Part shown: positions 51,171 through 64,000 of the stretch, one piece after another
Numbering within the stretch: the stretch's first letter is position 1
Layout of the letters: each line of letters opens with the position of its first letter
Assembly: GCA_034190875.2 (NCBI GenBank)
Contig: CM067354.1
Location: 43,443,275 to 43,507,274 of the forward strand
DNA from: Urechis unicinctus
Taxonomy: Eukaryota > Annelida > Polychaeta > Xenopneusta > Urechidae
Length of the DNA: 64,000 nt
Reading direction: 5' to 3'
Translations under genes and position numbers: made by a program
The notes under the pieces: generated by a model
Databases searched by the model: none
What the model saw: only the letters and a program-made list of their open reading frames with translations
What the model was told of the DNA's origin: nothing

Positions 51171-54010
51171 AGAAGAGCGATGAAATAAATCTTTCATATC
51201 TAAATATTTATGAGCCACATATATAACGACTCGGTAGGTTGAGTCCATTGTTTGACAAAAACGTTTGATTAATATGATTGATGGGTATTAATTTCGCTTG
51301 GAAAGACCTAAAATGTAAGATTTAGTAATGATGGATTACCAAAGGTTAATTTACAATGACAGTCGGCAAGCGACCATTGTGGAATCTTAGATACAACAAT
51401 CCTGTTGGTGTTGTCATCACCATGAATATGTAAATTGCATATTTCTTATTAAATCTGTCACTGGATGATAGTACAGAATATCAAATGTATTTGATGACTA
51501 CACATCATTGCTCGATCAAACCATCATCTCAGATGACCTCAAGGTTGACAAGACCTGAATCATGTATACAAAAGTGGGATTGATAAATGTTTTTAGGTAG
51601 TTTTTACTTAACCAAACTCGGCAACTGGTACAAAGTAGGCATCGTTGTAGTTGACGGCACTGAGAACCAGACATTATGTCAAATAATGTTTCAGACATGG
51701 GAATCATGTAAGTTACTGTTGTAGACGGGCTTCATTTGAGTTAATGTCATACATTGATTTGCACCATTGATGTTACAGACAGGTTGGCATAACGAAAGGT
51801 GCTGACGTAAACTGGTAGATAGCAAGTAAGTTGGTGTCGTATGTCGATGGGCGTTCTGTAAGTTAATGTCACAGATTGCTGGGCATCAGAAAAGCTCTGC
51901 CAACATAAAGTGTCCATAGATACGTTTTATATATCGACGCTGGACATCTGAGGAACTACGATATCAAACTGGTCCCGACACGGAGGGCAACAATGTGAAT
52001 AAATGACCATCTTAGAAGGCAAATCACACAGATTTCTGTACCTTTTAAACATATATCCTTACTATCTATCTATTATTTAGACTGCAGCAAATCCGTTTAA
52101 GCTCTGTACCCCTAATTCACTTAGGGTGCCATACGCGTTACAAAAGTTTACATAGTAGTCAATGTGTTCATGGATCATACAAAGGTGTGATGCATCATTT
52201 ATTTTGACAGTTGCATGTAAATTATTCATACTCGATCAGGTTTATAAAAATGTTTACACTGTTATTCATCTGTAAACAAAAATGCACAGTAAACAGTATG
52301 ACAGTATGAGCTATACCATAAACTTGCCAATTGATTGTATGGTCACCTGATCACAACAGAGCTACGCGTTATGCAAAGCCGAGATTTATGTCAGCAACCT
52401 GTATCATTCAATAGGAAGCGATCCAAATATAGCTAGAATTGTTGAAATTATGTTTATACCTGATTTTCAATTAAGTGCTCCAAAATTAGACAAACAGCAT
52501 ATATATTTACGATATATGCTGATGTTTTGAAGGTAATAGTGTCCGAGCCATCTAACACTTGTTATTTCAAGGGACATTATGTCTTAGTTATGCAATTCGA
52601 AATCATGTGTCTAGCGTATTTCCTTGTTTTTTATCCCATTTTAAAAACAATAATATCAGCTAGATGTTTCGAATCTGATAAAATTCATGAACTAACCAGA
52701 CGAAATTAAATGTGCCCCTCATTTTAAAACGACGTATCCAGTCACGCCAAAGCGACCATTAGTAGAAAGTATCAAGGATATTAGCACATTTGTTACGTGC
52801 AATAGCTTGATTACATGCAATCAGGTTTTACAGCATTAAACAATGGTTACTGCTAAGACGCTACATGATGGGTTCCATGCAATTTGTATGGCGTATTGAT
52901 AATTTGTGCGATCTAACCTTTTTACACGTTGTGAAAATAATTGTTTTCAATAGTAAAATAATTAAACGAGTATAAGACATTGTTCTTGTTTTGAATTACT
53001 GAAAATTTGCTAATACCTGCATCTCCATAACATTAGCTATGAGTAACGACAGCTGTTCTGCGTTGAAAGTACGCGCAAAACCTTGCGTTGTTATTCCTGT
53101 GATCTTTCTTTTCGTAAAATTGCAGAATGACTCCATCACGCAAAATTCTCGTAGCTTTGATTTCCTTGGCTTTCATGTGCCCCGCTAATCAAATGCCTCA
53201 TTTAGTATCAGTGCGGCCAAATATACTGGTAGTCCTTGTCATCCGTGCAACAAATTGAGGCAACAAGTTGTCAACATGCATATGCTTTTTTTTGTTTTAG
53301 GCATGAATATTCGATCATTTTCCAGTGACAATATGAAATTGGGTTTTATTAGCCAAGTCTGTATAATCTGAGGTAAAATAGTTTAGTTTGTTCATGATTT
53401 ATTGCGCGCCATGTTGTGAGAACTGTTCATAATTGTTCTGCATGTGCAAACACCAACCTTACAAAACATCCCCTATACGCAAGTTTTATTAGCTATTTGT
53501 GCTCCCGGGTAAATCATAACCATATTAGCAAATGGTTAAATATTTTAACCTTGTGAATGAAATTAAATTTGTATTCACCCATATTGTTAAGTAAAAGCAT
53601 AAATGTATCTTAGTTAATGATATACAAAATAAACATGTTAGCTATTCATGATGGCAACTCCATTCCAATGATTATCGCAGAACCTCCGCTCGTGGTGACT
53701 TAAGGTCGACAGTGTTATGATTCAACTTTAGGCGGGCAACGTTTGGCTCAGTAATCAATATACATAATATATTGCAAACCGCAATAGTCGTGCAGTCGAA
53801 AGTGGACACCGACTATAAATTTCACGAAATCAGTCGCAGTAATTCGACAGCTATGCGTCTAGCTAGGTTTATTGTGAATACTACGAATCACAGTAAATTG
53901 AGATCGATTTTTTCTATATAAAAGAAAGCTAGATTGACTGAATACCTAGAGAAAACATTATAACGATACCGATTCTCACTGTTTTGCTGTTTCTCCTAGC
54001 AATAAGCGAG
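51171..54010 (+). repeat. Old diverged copy of the ~2.9-kb unit
   Basis: Aligned by eye with 57780-60520. Matching anchors in order include AATGATGGATT-CCAAA (51329 and 57951), TTAGGGTGC (52123 and 58171), AGGTAATAGTGTC (52530 and 58440), ATCTCCATAAC or ATATCCATAAC (53022 and 58901), AAATGCCTCATT-AGTATC (53190 and 59052), GGGTAAATCAT (53508 and 59271), CGCTCGTGG-GACTTAAG (53689; second tandem copy 63074) and CGAT-TCTCACTG or CAAT-TGTCACTG (53970 and 60484). Many substitutions and indels separate them. No open frame is preserved between copies. Confidence 0.75.
51655..51895 (+). repeat. Degenerate ~30-bp minisatellite
   Basis: Loose repeats with a GTAAGTTA/GAGTTAATGT core recur at 51710, 51737, 51828 and 51858, each followed by a G- and T-rich segment with GGGC or TGGGC. 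The block is absent from the matching part of the 57.8-58.4 kb copy, so it arose or was lost after duplication. Confidence 0.5.
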
Positions 54011-54058
54011 TGAATTAAGATTTTACTGATAGGTCACAACAAACTCTCATCATTTTTC

Positions 54059-54100
54059 TATATATATATCAATATATGCTAACGTATAAACATATATATG

Positions 54101-54175
<75 letters not shown>

Positions 54176-54848
54176 TATATATATATACTTATGTTTATAC
54201 ATAATTGTATATATTTATATATATGTAAATATAAATTCTCTCTTATATAGAGATATCTCTATATATATATATCTCTATCTCTCTATCTAGAAATCCCTAT
54301 ATCTATCTCTAATATATCTCTCTCCTTATCTCTATCTCTCTAAATCTATCTATATTTTATCCCTCTCTCCCTATATATCTGTATATCTATGTATATATAT
54401 ATATCCCTATATCCCTGTATATATATATCTATATGTAGGTATATATATATATGTATATATATATATGTATATTATATACATATACATATATTTACATATA
54501 TATACATTTATGTACATATATATACATATATTTATGCATTAGCAGATATTTATATATATATATATATATCCCCTACATATATATATACATATACATATAT
54601 ACATTCATGTATTTATATTTACATATATGTATATATATAAATATATACAATTGTGTATAAATATAAGTAAATATATATACCTATTTATATATAAAATATA
54701 TATATATATGTATATATATGCATATATATATATATATCTATACATTAGCATATGTTGATATATATATATATTTATACATATATATATATACATATATATA
54801 AATATATGTATTTATATTAAACATATATATTTATGAATATATACAATC

Positions 54849-54889
<41 letters not shown>

Positions 54890-55008
54890 TAGGTATATAT
54901 AGATTTATACACATAAATATTTATATATATATATATGTATATATATATATTATATATATATATATAATAGGTATATATATATTATATATATAATATATAT
55001 ATATATGA

Positions 55009-55069
<61 letters not shown>

Positions 55070-55080
55070 TATATGATATA

Positions 55081-55178
<98 letters not shown>

Positions 55179-55239
55179 ATCTCTCTCTCTCTATCTCTAT
55201 CTATCTCTATCCTATCTCTATCTCTTATATATATATATA
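54059..55239. repeat. Compound TA / TATG / CTCTAT microsatellite, ~1.2 kb
   Basis: Mixed TA, TACA and TATG repeats with TCTCTAT-rich blocks at 54240-54385 and 55175-55225. A ~200-bp internal duplication is suggested by CATTAGCAGATAT near 54537 and CATTAGCATATG near 54744, each followed by comparable variant repeats. Long near-pure TA lies at 55020-55175. It adjoins the end of the old 2.9-kb unit copy. Confidence 0.97.
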
Positions 55240-58200
55240 GCCAAATGGTAAATTATTTGGTGAACATTGTGAGGTATAAAATAATTTTTTACCTATTTTT
55301 CGTCAATATTTCACATTGAGTGATGGCTTGGTCACAATGGTCTCACCACTAGTTCATCCATTTATGATAGATTTGGATAGTTTCTGTGGTATGTAGATAT
55401 GTATGTTTTCGTAGTGCATGATGACGGCAATCAACTCGTATGTCAACCCATACTCAGCATGATGTTATCAGTATGACGTGATGCCGCTCTAACGGCACTA
55501 GGTTCATCCAGAAATTGCTTGTAGCAGCAATTGATATGTACAGTGACACGCACAAGCTTCATTTCATGTTATGTCAAGCCTGCAGATGGAAATGTATAGC
55601 AACTTCGTGAATGAATGTTAGCTTGTAAGTGTCTTTCAAGTAATCCTCAATATGCATCGATAAAGCAAGTTAACGTCACGGGACATTTGTTAGTCTTGGC
55701 TTAGTTCTCTAATGTTACTCAAGGCATGTACTTTCAAAATGCTTCTCTTTTCTAAGGATATGCATAGGACGTTTGGGACCTGTATTGTAGATCAAACCAA
55801 TTGGACGTGATTCAGATTGAATGCAATGTCCGCGCATGGCATCTAGTTGGTTTTCTTACGCGGGATATGTTTTATTTATGAAATATCATGCTACAAATTT
55901 CGGAAATGTATCCTTCTCTTCCTAAAAAAACTCATTCTTGGATGAAAGCGTTCCTGTTAGAGATAAAACATGTAATAATTGTGTATGTAACCTAAATAAG
56001 ACATACCGTTATCGTGCATTGAAATGTGTTGATGACACTTGACCATATGATAATCACGCTTGTGTTGCATGTACTAGATGACGTCATATGTTTGGTTTTC
56101 TACAGCTTGTAAGAACTCACAGCGATCCACGAGCGGTTAGTTAACCATCCCGGTCATTTTCAGAGCTATGTCAATTAATTGCTTACATTGTTTAATTCAT
56201 ACCGGCACCATAATTTTGTCTCGTCTGTACAGTAACATTGCTCATTTGTTTCTATGAATTGCCGTCTTTCAGGCTTTTATGCAGTACGTTACATTTGTTC
56301 AGATAAGCTAGAATTTGCCTGTTAAACACCAAGTCCGGATTAAGTCCTCATTCTCACTTGTATTATTTTGAAAACAGCATTAATTATAGCACCAAAACAG
56401 ACTTGTGGGAATTGTGCATTCAGATTCTACTCCACTTATCACTACTCCCAGACGACGACAACTCGGACATTCTTCTTCTTCATATAAGCGGTTTACCAGT
56501 GATACCATGCGCACCAGCTACCCGTCGTTGAAGAGCTTCGAACGCTTTTTGTAAGTCTATATGTACATGATGTTTAGTGTGCAAACTTTAATTTAAGTCC
56601 TATAAGAATATGAATGGTTTATACGACACGAAAACATGTAGAGTTATTATAAGCAAGATTTCGTCATTTAGTGTCCTTTTAACTAATTTGTTCACTAGGG
56701 TTGTCTGCTTACAGGTAATTAGCCAATTGTTGACAATTTTTTTTTTCAATATTGGCGTAACATTGGGATTTCTTTTTGATGGTAATTTATCATTCGCTGC
56801 GAATATCATTACCAGGTTCAGGTGGTCCTGCTATTTGTCAGTGAGAACTCACTCGCAAAGTAACCATTAACCAAGTCAGCACTTACCGATAGGTATAATA
56901 GCTTTATGTTTATGCCGTGTGTAGCAGTTGAGTATGTCTCGATTTGACTCGCTATAGTGTCCACTAAGGTTCTGCAAAACGTGCGAGTGCTAATAAAATT
57001 ATCAAAAACAATTCTTTCGATCGGCATCTTCAAAATTCATCAGCATTCAAATTTGTCAGACATATTCGGCAAACAGATTCTAGGCTACATATACCTTACT
57101 TACGTTTATCGTGCTCCAGGTTTTCAATTGGCACAATCGATTCAGAAAATGCTAGAGTTGTCACAGCCATTAGCAAAATATTACATGTAAGCCACAGTAG
57201 TATACAAAGCTATCAGGACATTCAGCGAGGTACAGCAGCAAATTAAGTCGCATGTTGACATAAAGATGAAATCTTTCTGAGCAAAGGAAGAACTACAGAT
57301 GGGTTTCAAATCAAAACCCATTTTATCGGCACTTTTAACAGGCAAAAGGCACTACACATAGCTTGTAATGCTTCAATGGCAGCAGCGTTTCGCTCCCATT
57401 TCAAATCGCTGCCATGTTATGGCTATGACAATACATATTATTTTGGTCCTATATTGTACAAGAAGATAACATTTAAACATGTTCGTTAAAAACTGTGAGC
57501 AACAGGACGATGACAATTTGATGTCATACACAAACGTCGTTTGGGCAAGCACGCCATTAATCGGCCATTATTCCCGTATCTTTGCTAGTCATCGTTTTGA
57601 TCTTTCTACGCATACTAAGTGCAGTAGAACATATTCAAGTGGGTTTACTCATTGTAAATGTCTACATTATATGGACTAAAAACAATACCCAGCTAACTTT
57701 CCCATTGGCTGCACCCTGATGCACCATAATATATTTGTGTTTTCTGTGTGAATGACCGTACAGCCGTGGATTATCGGATAATCCCTCATTCTACATGGAT
57801 AACACATCGACAATCTAATCTGTGCATCCTCGGTGTATTATTCATATTAACTAAATCTCCCTGCGTCGTATCTCAAATGAATCCATAGGGTGTGCCCATA
57901 ACTTGACACACATTTATGCTTCGTTCGAATAGCACCTAATTTCACATTTAACAATGATGGATTGCCAAAAGATAATTGGCAGTTATATAATCGGAAAACA
58001 ACGATTTGCGATTCTTTGGCAAAGCAACCATAAGATTGTATTCATCGCCACATAGATGTTAATTACATCTCTCTTCCCTCACACATCAAGCAGTTGATGG
58101 CCTTTAGAATTTTATCACTATTATCGATATTTGGTTTAGAACAGCAGTACATTGCTGTTGGCACTTCATTTAGGGTGCTATAATCGTTACGTAAGATAAC

Positions 58201-58894
58201 AAAGCAGTCAATGTTATAATAGTTCATATAAATGGGCACATGGGCTCATGCTGAATAAGGCTGTTCGAGGGTTTTGAATAATTACCTCACGGTAAAACGA
58301 GCAATAGCACTACAGCAAAGATTCGTGTCGGAAATAAGCTTGGCCAGATGTAATTATAGGTCACAATCGCTTTATTTATTTGTATGCCTGATTCCACAAT
58401 AATTATACCAACATTTGACTAACATTGTTTGTACTTCGGAGGTAATAGTGTCGCAACCATCGAACCCCTGCTGTTTCAACTGACACACATTGCCATCACC
58501 TGTCAAGCTAGCTTATTACCTGTCATTGTTCCCTACAATAAATACAAAATAATTAGCTAGTACTCGCAAGAACGTTTATTCGTAGATCATTACATGTATG
58601 AAATAACCCAAAGAAATGATACGTATCTAATCATATGCAATAGTTAGATTTCATGCAACCAGCGTTCACTTTTCGTAACAGGCTACGTAAGAATATTCAT
58701 TAAGATTGAATAGTGGATTGGCATTTACGATAATTACTCCTATCTTCGCCGTAATCACCGACCATTTAGACTTAAATCCCCCCACAAATTTTTATTTAAC
58801 TATACCCTTAAAACGAATATGGGCTTCAAACGCGAAAATTAATGATCGAAAACAAGGCATCGTTCCTGCTATGAATAACTATACAAGTGCTTGT
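55240..58894. other. Non-coding stretch; right part is homologous to 51.2-53.0 kb
   Basis: 55240-57780 shows no recognised feature. From about 57780 the sequence aligns with the old repeat copy starting at about 51171, so the ancestral repeat unit began well left of the recent tandem duplication breakpoint at 58895. Confidence 0.55.
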
Positions 58895-61003
58895 ACCTAC
58901 ATATCCATAACGTTAATCATGATTAATCACAGCAGCTCCATAGCATTTGCTGGCATCCCTTTGATCTACCATGTGATTTAATCGCCGTCTGGCTCTGTCA
59001 TAGAAAATCCTCGTTATATTATTCTCCGGGGCTTTTTGTGCCCTGTTAAAGAAATGCCTCATTAAGTATCTGAGCGGGATAATATATTGGTAGACATTGC
59101 CAGCGAATCAGCTATTGCGCACGTTAGCCATTGTCAGCAGCTTTGTATAACGTGGCACCATCGTAACAGGAATTATTTCATGAATTGCATTGCTAGTGCT
59201 GGTGAAACAATATGTTCCAAAAGACCGTTACCTATTCGTATGTTTTATCAATTTTGTAAGTTATACTCCTGGGTAAATCATTACAGTATTACCAAACTGT
59301 TACGCATTTACCACCCTACGTATGACGTGCAATTTCCATCTTACCATGTGAATAAAAAAATATATGATGACAGCTATATTATTATCCTGCAAAATATTGA
59401 GAAAAAATTACACTCTCTGTTTATTATTTCTTCGACTTTGACATTGTTTCCTTAGTTTCCCATGAGCTCTTTCCTGGGCATTGCTAACGGTTCTAACACC
59501 GTGTTTGATGTCAACGAGACTTTTCGTCATAATTGTGCTGATTATTTTTGCATGAGTTTTGGCAAAAAAAATAATTATTCATTACAGTTGCATATATGCA
59601 AAATGACGAAATGAATTTGGATTATCAATAACGTAAATGCCGTCGGCGGCCGTCTTTAGGATGGCTGTTGCATATCAATCCTTGCCTATATAGTTACTCG
59701 GCCCTGTGTGCACAAATTGATTTGTGAGCATACCGCATGATTAGTAAGTGTCAGCCTCAACGAAAAGTAATAACACATCTATTAAGTGTTATGAGCACCG
59801 CATCGCTTTGATGTAGAAAGAGATTGATTTTATAGCATTGTGATAACATATGGCTATGTAGATTGTTTGTACATTACCCATCGGGTCATCTACAACTAAA
59901 ACGACAGAATATTAACGCACCACAATTGGCGGGGTTTTTATTCATTTATGATAGTGCAAATGAATTTCAATCCCATTCTCTGAAAGCCTTTTCTGATATT
60001 CTAAGTCTCTCGTGAATTGTTCATCTCTATCTTGTCCATTGTCGCCCAATCGTAAGCCCAAAATAACAATATGCTATCGATTATGACAATAGTTGTTCTC
60101 ATAAAAGTCAATTCTTAATCACAACAATCATAGGTATTTGGATCGTATACATACCGTTATCCGTCTCTTTCTCTGTGCAGACTTTTCGCTGGTTCTTTCA
60201 GTATGTCCGCGACTTAAGCCAATCAGTGTAATTTCAGAGGGCAATGCAATAATTGATATATTGGGTATTATAGAACGCGAGAGTCATATGGAGGACATTA
60301 CCTATATAAATCATAACATCAATGGTAGAGAGCACAATAGTCGACAGAATTTGCGAGTTCGCCTGCAGGCGAAAAATATTATGAATACCATGATTGATAG
60401 TTAATTGACCTCGACAGTAATGTAAAAGAATACTATATTGACTAACCACCAAGACACACAACGAGAGAATGTTACAGTAATACCAATTGTCACTGCTTGC
60501 CTTGTATTTGGGTATTGTTAATAATCACTGGAATTTCATTAATCTATTCAACAGTTGTACATAGCTGATGCCAAGTAGATGTACCGAGAGCATATAACTA
60601 ATAATAACGTATGAAGACTCTATCAACCCATAATTCGTATTGCTTTTTAACTCAAATAAATGGCAAATCTGTTCAAATGTATTTGGACGGTAACAACCGA
60701 GTGAGTTGAGTTGTCGGTAAGCCTCAGATAACACTGATAAAACTAAGCCAAATACCACATCCCACAGTCTGCTACATCCTTCATCTGCCATGTATCATCA
60801 TTATCGTCTTTATGTCCCATTTATCAGTGATAAAACAACAGCGTATTTATAGAGTTAACGAGAAATATGATTGATTGGTGAGGTATTACGTGGCTATAAG
60901 AATAGTTGAAATACTCATAGATTATTGAGATTGTATTACTGATTGTATAAGAGAGCTTTGGTCGCCAATTTCTACTTGACCATGGTACGTAGCTATAACT
61001 CAA

Positions 61004-61043
<40 letters not shown>

Positions 61044-61760
61044 GTTATCATCATCTGTGTCAATAATCAATCAATACGCATCGAAATACAGATTCTTCCT
61101 ATAAATAGATGGTCGTTGCTCGGGAAAAAGTAATATGTACCGACATTGTTATACTCACAAATCATAATAAACTTGTCAAATTTACTTGTCCTTGTGTTGA
61201 AGGCCAGGAGTAAATTATCACATATATTATGGAGCAAAAGTGACCTCCTATGGTACGAACCGTCATGCTGCATTGCGTTGATCGAAATGAATAGGAACAA
61301 AGGGACAATTATATAATCACGCATTATGCATGACTGGTTCTGGCATCAGGGCCTACCGAACCTATCACCGAGCTAGCGTAAAGTGCGCACGAGTTTGGTG
61401 TGAAAGGCAGGGAATATGTCGAACAACTCTTAGATTCCGCAATCGTTCATGCTTTGTAATACATATCAAGTTTATGAATACGCACCTCGGTTCAAGGAGC
61501 AATTGATCTTCAATAAAATATTGTATAAACACGCGAGCGTTCGCATGAACTTCACTTGTAAGCGACTATAAGCCTGTAAGCGACTATAATCTGATATGAC
61601 ATTCAATTTGTCGAATTTCTGTAATGTACGACCCAACCAGTACCTCATGCTATCAATTACGCCAAAGAGGCTCTGATGCCAGCTCCATTTGTCATCAAAA
61701 GGCTGCGCCCAATGATCATATTCAATGCAAATTCACATTGAACTATAGTTCCTGTTAGCA
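58895..61760 (+). repeat. Tandem duplication, unit 1 (2866 bp)
   Basis: From ACCTACATATCCATAACG at 58895 the sequence recurs at 61761 with about ten single-base differences in the 2.24 kb that can be compared. Unit 1 lacks 7 bases (TCGTGGC after GTATGTCCGC, near 60210) that unit 2 has at about 63077-63083. The old copy at 53689 also has CGCTCGTGG, so the deletion happened in unit 1. Open frames of 75-122 codons (for example 59087-59455 plus) are duplicated with it but are not preserved in the old copy, so they are probably not genes. Confidence 0.97.
61004..61056 (+). repeat. (ATC)n trinucleotide microsatellite in unit 1
   Basis: About 13 perfect ATC repeats followed by a GTT interruption and two more units. 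It gives the poly-Met frame seen on the minus strand, which is a repeat artefact. Confidence 0.98.
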
Positions 61761-63876
61761 ACCTACATATCCATAACGTTAATCATGATTAATCACAGCA
61801 GCTCCATAGCATTTGCTGGCATCCCTTTGATCTACCATGTGATTTAATCGCCGTCTGGCTCTGTCATAGAAAATCCTCGTTATATTATTCTCCGGGGCTT
61901 TTTGTGCCCTGTTAAAGAAATGCCTCATTAAGTATCTGAGCGGGATAATATATTGGTAGACATTGCCAGCGAATCAGCTATTGCACACGTTAGCCATTGT
62001 CAGCAGCTTTGTATAACGTGGCACCATCGTAACAGGAATTATTTCATGAATTGCATTGCTAGTGCTGGTGAAACAATATGTTCCAAAAGACCGTTACCTA
62101 TTCGTATGTTTTATCAATTTTGTAAGTTATACTCCTGGGTAAATCATTACAGTATTACCAAACTGTTACGCATTTACCACCCTACGTATGACGTGCAATT
62201 TCCATCTTACCATGTGAATAAAAAAATATATAATGACAGCTATATTATTATCCTGCAAAATATTGAGAAAAAATTACACTCTCTGTTTATTATTTCTTCG
62301 ACTTTGACATTGTTTCCTTAGTTTCCCATGAGCTCTTTCCTGGGCATTGCTAACGGTTCTAACACCGTGTTTGATGTCAACGAGACTTTTCGTCATAATT
62401 GTGCTGATTATTTTTGCATGAGTTTTGGCAAAAAAAATAATTATTCATTACAGTTGCATATATGCAAAATGACGAAATGAATTTGGATTATCAATAACGT
62501 AAATGCCGTCGGCGGCCGTCTTTAGGATGGCTGTTGCATATCAATCCTTGCCTATATAGTTACTCGGCCCTGTGTGCACAAATTGATTTGTGAGCATACC
62601 GCATGATTAGTAAGTGTCAGCCTCAACGAAAAGTAATAACACATCTATTAAGTGTTATGAGCACCGCATCGCTTTGATGTAGAAAGAGATTGATTTTATA
62701 GCATTGTGATAACATATGGCTATGTAGATTGTTTGTACATTACCCATCGGGTCATCTACAACTAAAACGACAGAATATTAACGCACCACAATTGGCGGGG
62801 TTTTTATTCATTTATGATAGTGCAAATGAATTTCAATCCCATTCTCTGAAAGCATTTTCTGATATTCTAAGTCTCTCGTGAATTGTTCATCTCTATCTTA
62901 TGCATTGTCGCCCAATCGTACGTCCAAAATAACAATATGCTATCGATTATGACAATAGTTGTTCTCATAAAAGTCAATTCTTAATCACAACAATCATAGG
63001 TATTTGGATCGTATACATACCGTTATCCGTCTCTTTCTCTGTGCAGACTTTTCGCTGGTTCTTTCAGTATGTCCGCTCGTGGCGACTTAAGCCAATCAGT
63101 GTAATTTCAGAGGGCAATGCAATAATTGATATATTGGGTATTATAGAACGCGAGAGTCATATGGAGGACATTACCTATATAAATCATAACATCAATGGTA
63201 GAGAGCACAATAGTCGACAGAATTTGCGAGTTCGCCTGCAGGCGAAAAATATTATGAATACCATGATTGATAGTTAATTGACCTCGACAGTAATGTAAAA
63301 GAATACTATATTGACTAACCACCAAGACACACAACGAGAGAATGTTACAGTAATACCAATTGTCACTGCTTGCCTTGTATTTGGGTATTGTTAATAATCA
63401 CTGGAATTTCATTAATCTATTCAACAGTTGTACATAGCTGATGCCAAGTAGATGTACCGAGAGCATATAACTAATAATAACGTATGAAGACTCTATCAAC
63501 CCATAATTCGTATTGCTTTTTAACTCAAATAAATGGCAAATCTGTTCAAATGTATTTGGACGGTAACAACCGAGTGAGTTGAGTTGTCGGTAAGCCTCAG
63601 ATAACACTGATAAAACTAAGCCAAATACCACATCCCACAGTCTGCTACATCCTTCATCTGCCATGTATCATCATTATCGTCTTTATGTCCCATTTATCAG
63701 TGATAAAACAACAGCGTATTTATAGAGTTAACGAGAAATATGATTGATTGGTGAGGTATTACGTGGCTATAAGAATAGTTGAAATACTCATAGATTATTG
63801 AGATTGTATTACTGATTGTATAAGAGAGCTTTGGTCGCCAATTTCTACTTGACCATGGTACGTAGCTATAACTCAA

Positions 63877-63916
<40 letters not shown>

Positions 63917-64000
63917 GTTATCATCATCTGTGTCAATAATCAATCAATACGCATCGAAATACAGATTCTTCCCATAAATAGATGGTCGTTGCTTGGGAAA
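61761..64000 (+). repeat. Tandem duplication, unit 2 (cut by window end)
   Basis: Starts at 61761 and matches unit 1 to the end of the window. If complete it should end near 64630. The junction with unit 1 shows no obvious microhomology. Differences to unit 1 include single substitutions near 61985, 62853, 62900, 62922 and 63973-63995 and the 7 bases retained at 63077-63083. Confidence 0.97.
63877..63929 (+). repeat. (ATC)n trinucleotide microsatellite in unit 2
   Basis: Same array as in unit 1, with the same repeat number by eye, which supports a very recent duplication or an assembly duplicate. Confidence 0.98.

Noticed and set aside
59087-59455. 122-codon frame (and its copy at 61953-62321) and other frames inside the tandem units
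   Set aside because: They are duplicated simply because the DNA is. The frames are broken in the old copy at 53 kb and show no domain.
60824-61063. Poly-methionine minus frame (and copy at 63697-63936)
   Set aside because: It comes from the (ATC)n microsatellite read as ATG repeats.

Overview
This looks like a gene-poor stretch of an invertebrate metazoan nuclear genome. The evidence is AT-rich DNA with very long (TA)n and TATG/TACA compound microsatellites, no operons or ribosome-binding-site-led genes, and broken coding remnants of animal transposable-element families (a THAP domain, CR1/L2-like and other APE-type LINEs, a DUF6589-like protein). Metazoan histone-type 3' stem-loops also occur. 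The clade cannot be fixed from this window. All family assignments rest on motif recognition, with no database search.

Layout: 0-10.8 kb is non-coding, with two inverted copies of a ~0.5-kb dispersed repeat (120-640 and 6912-7410), a perfect 51-bp triplication (729-890) and a dead THAP-domain exon with a CRE-containing upstream region (2743-3300). 10.8-14.3 kb is a remnant cluster: a possible coiled-coil exon, a truncated LINE, and decayed protein-coding pieces on both strands that may come from a virus-like element. 14.3-33.8 kb is mostly featureless DNA with TA arrays at 16.1, 27.8-28.9 and 33.6 kb and a LINE endonuclease fragment at 20.4-20.9 kb. The array at 27.8-28.9 kb carries a duplicated ~100-bp flank.

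The standout is 34.1-37.3 kb. A decayed, apparently intron-containing DUF6589-like gene lies on the minus strand. Within 100 nt after its stop codon begins an array of twelve stem-loop units at 29-31-bp spacing. Four of them read GGCTCTTTTCAGAGCC on the gene's sense strand, which is the metazoan histone mRNA 3'-end stem-loop, followed by ACC as in histone genes. A second, inverted copy of this 3' end (34.13-34.3 kb, plus strand) has only two units and shares a downstream block, suggesting that the signal belonged to the element's 3' end and later expanded.

40.4-41.4 kb has a coding remnant beside a 30-bp pyrimidine-strand minisatellite. 46.9-48.1 kb carries diverged units built around AAGGTCAAGGTCA. 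51.2 kb to the end is built from a ~2.9-kb unit: one old diverged copy (51.2-54.0 kb) and a recent, nearly identical tandem pair (58895-61760 and 61761 to beyond 64000). No intact protein gene, tRNA, rRNA or CRISPR array was found.
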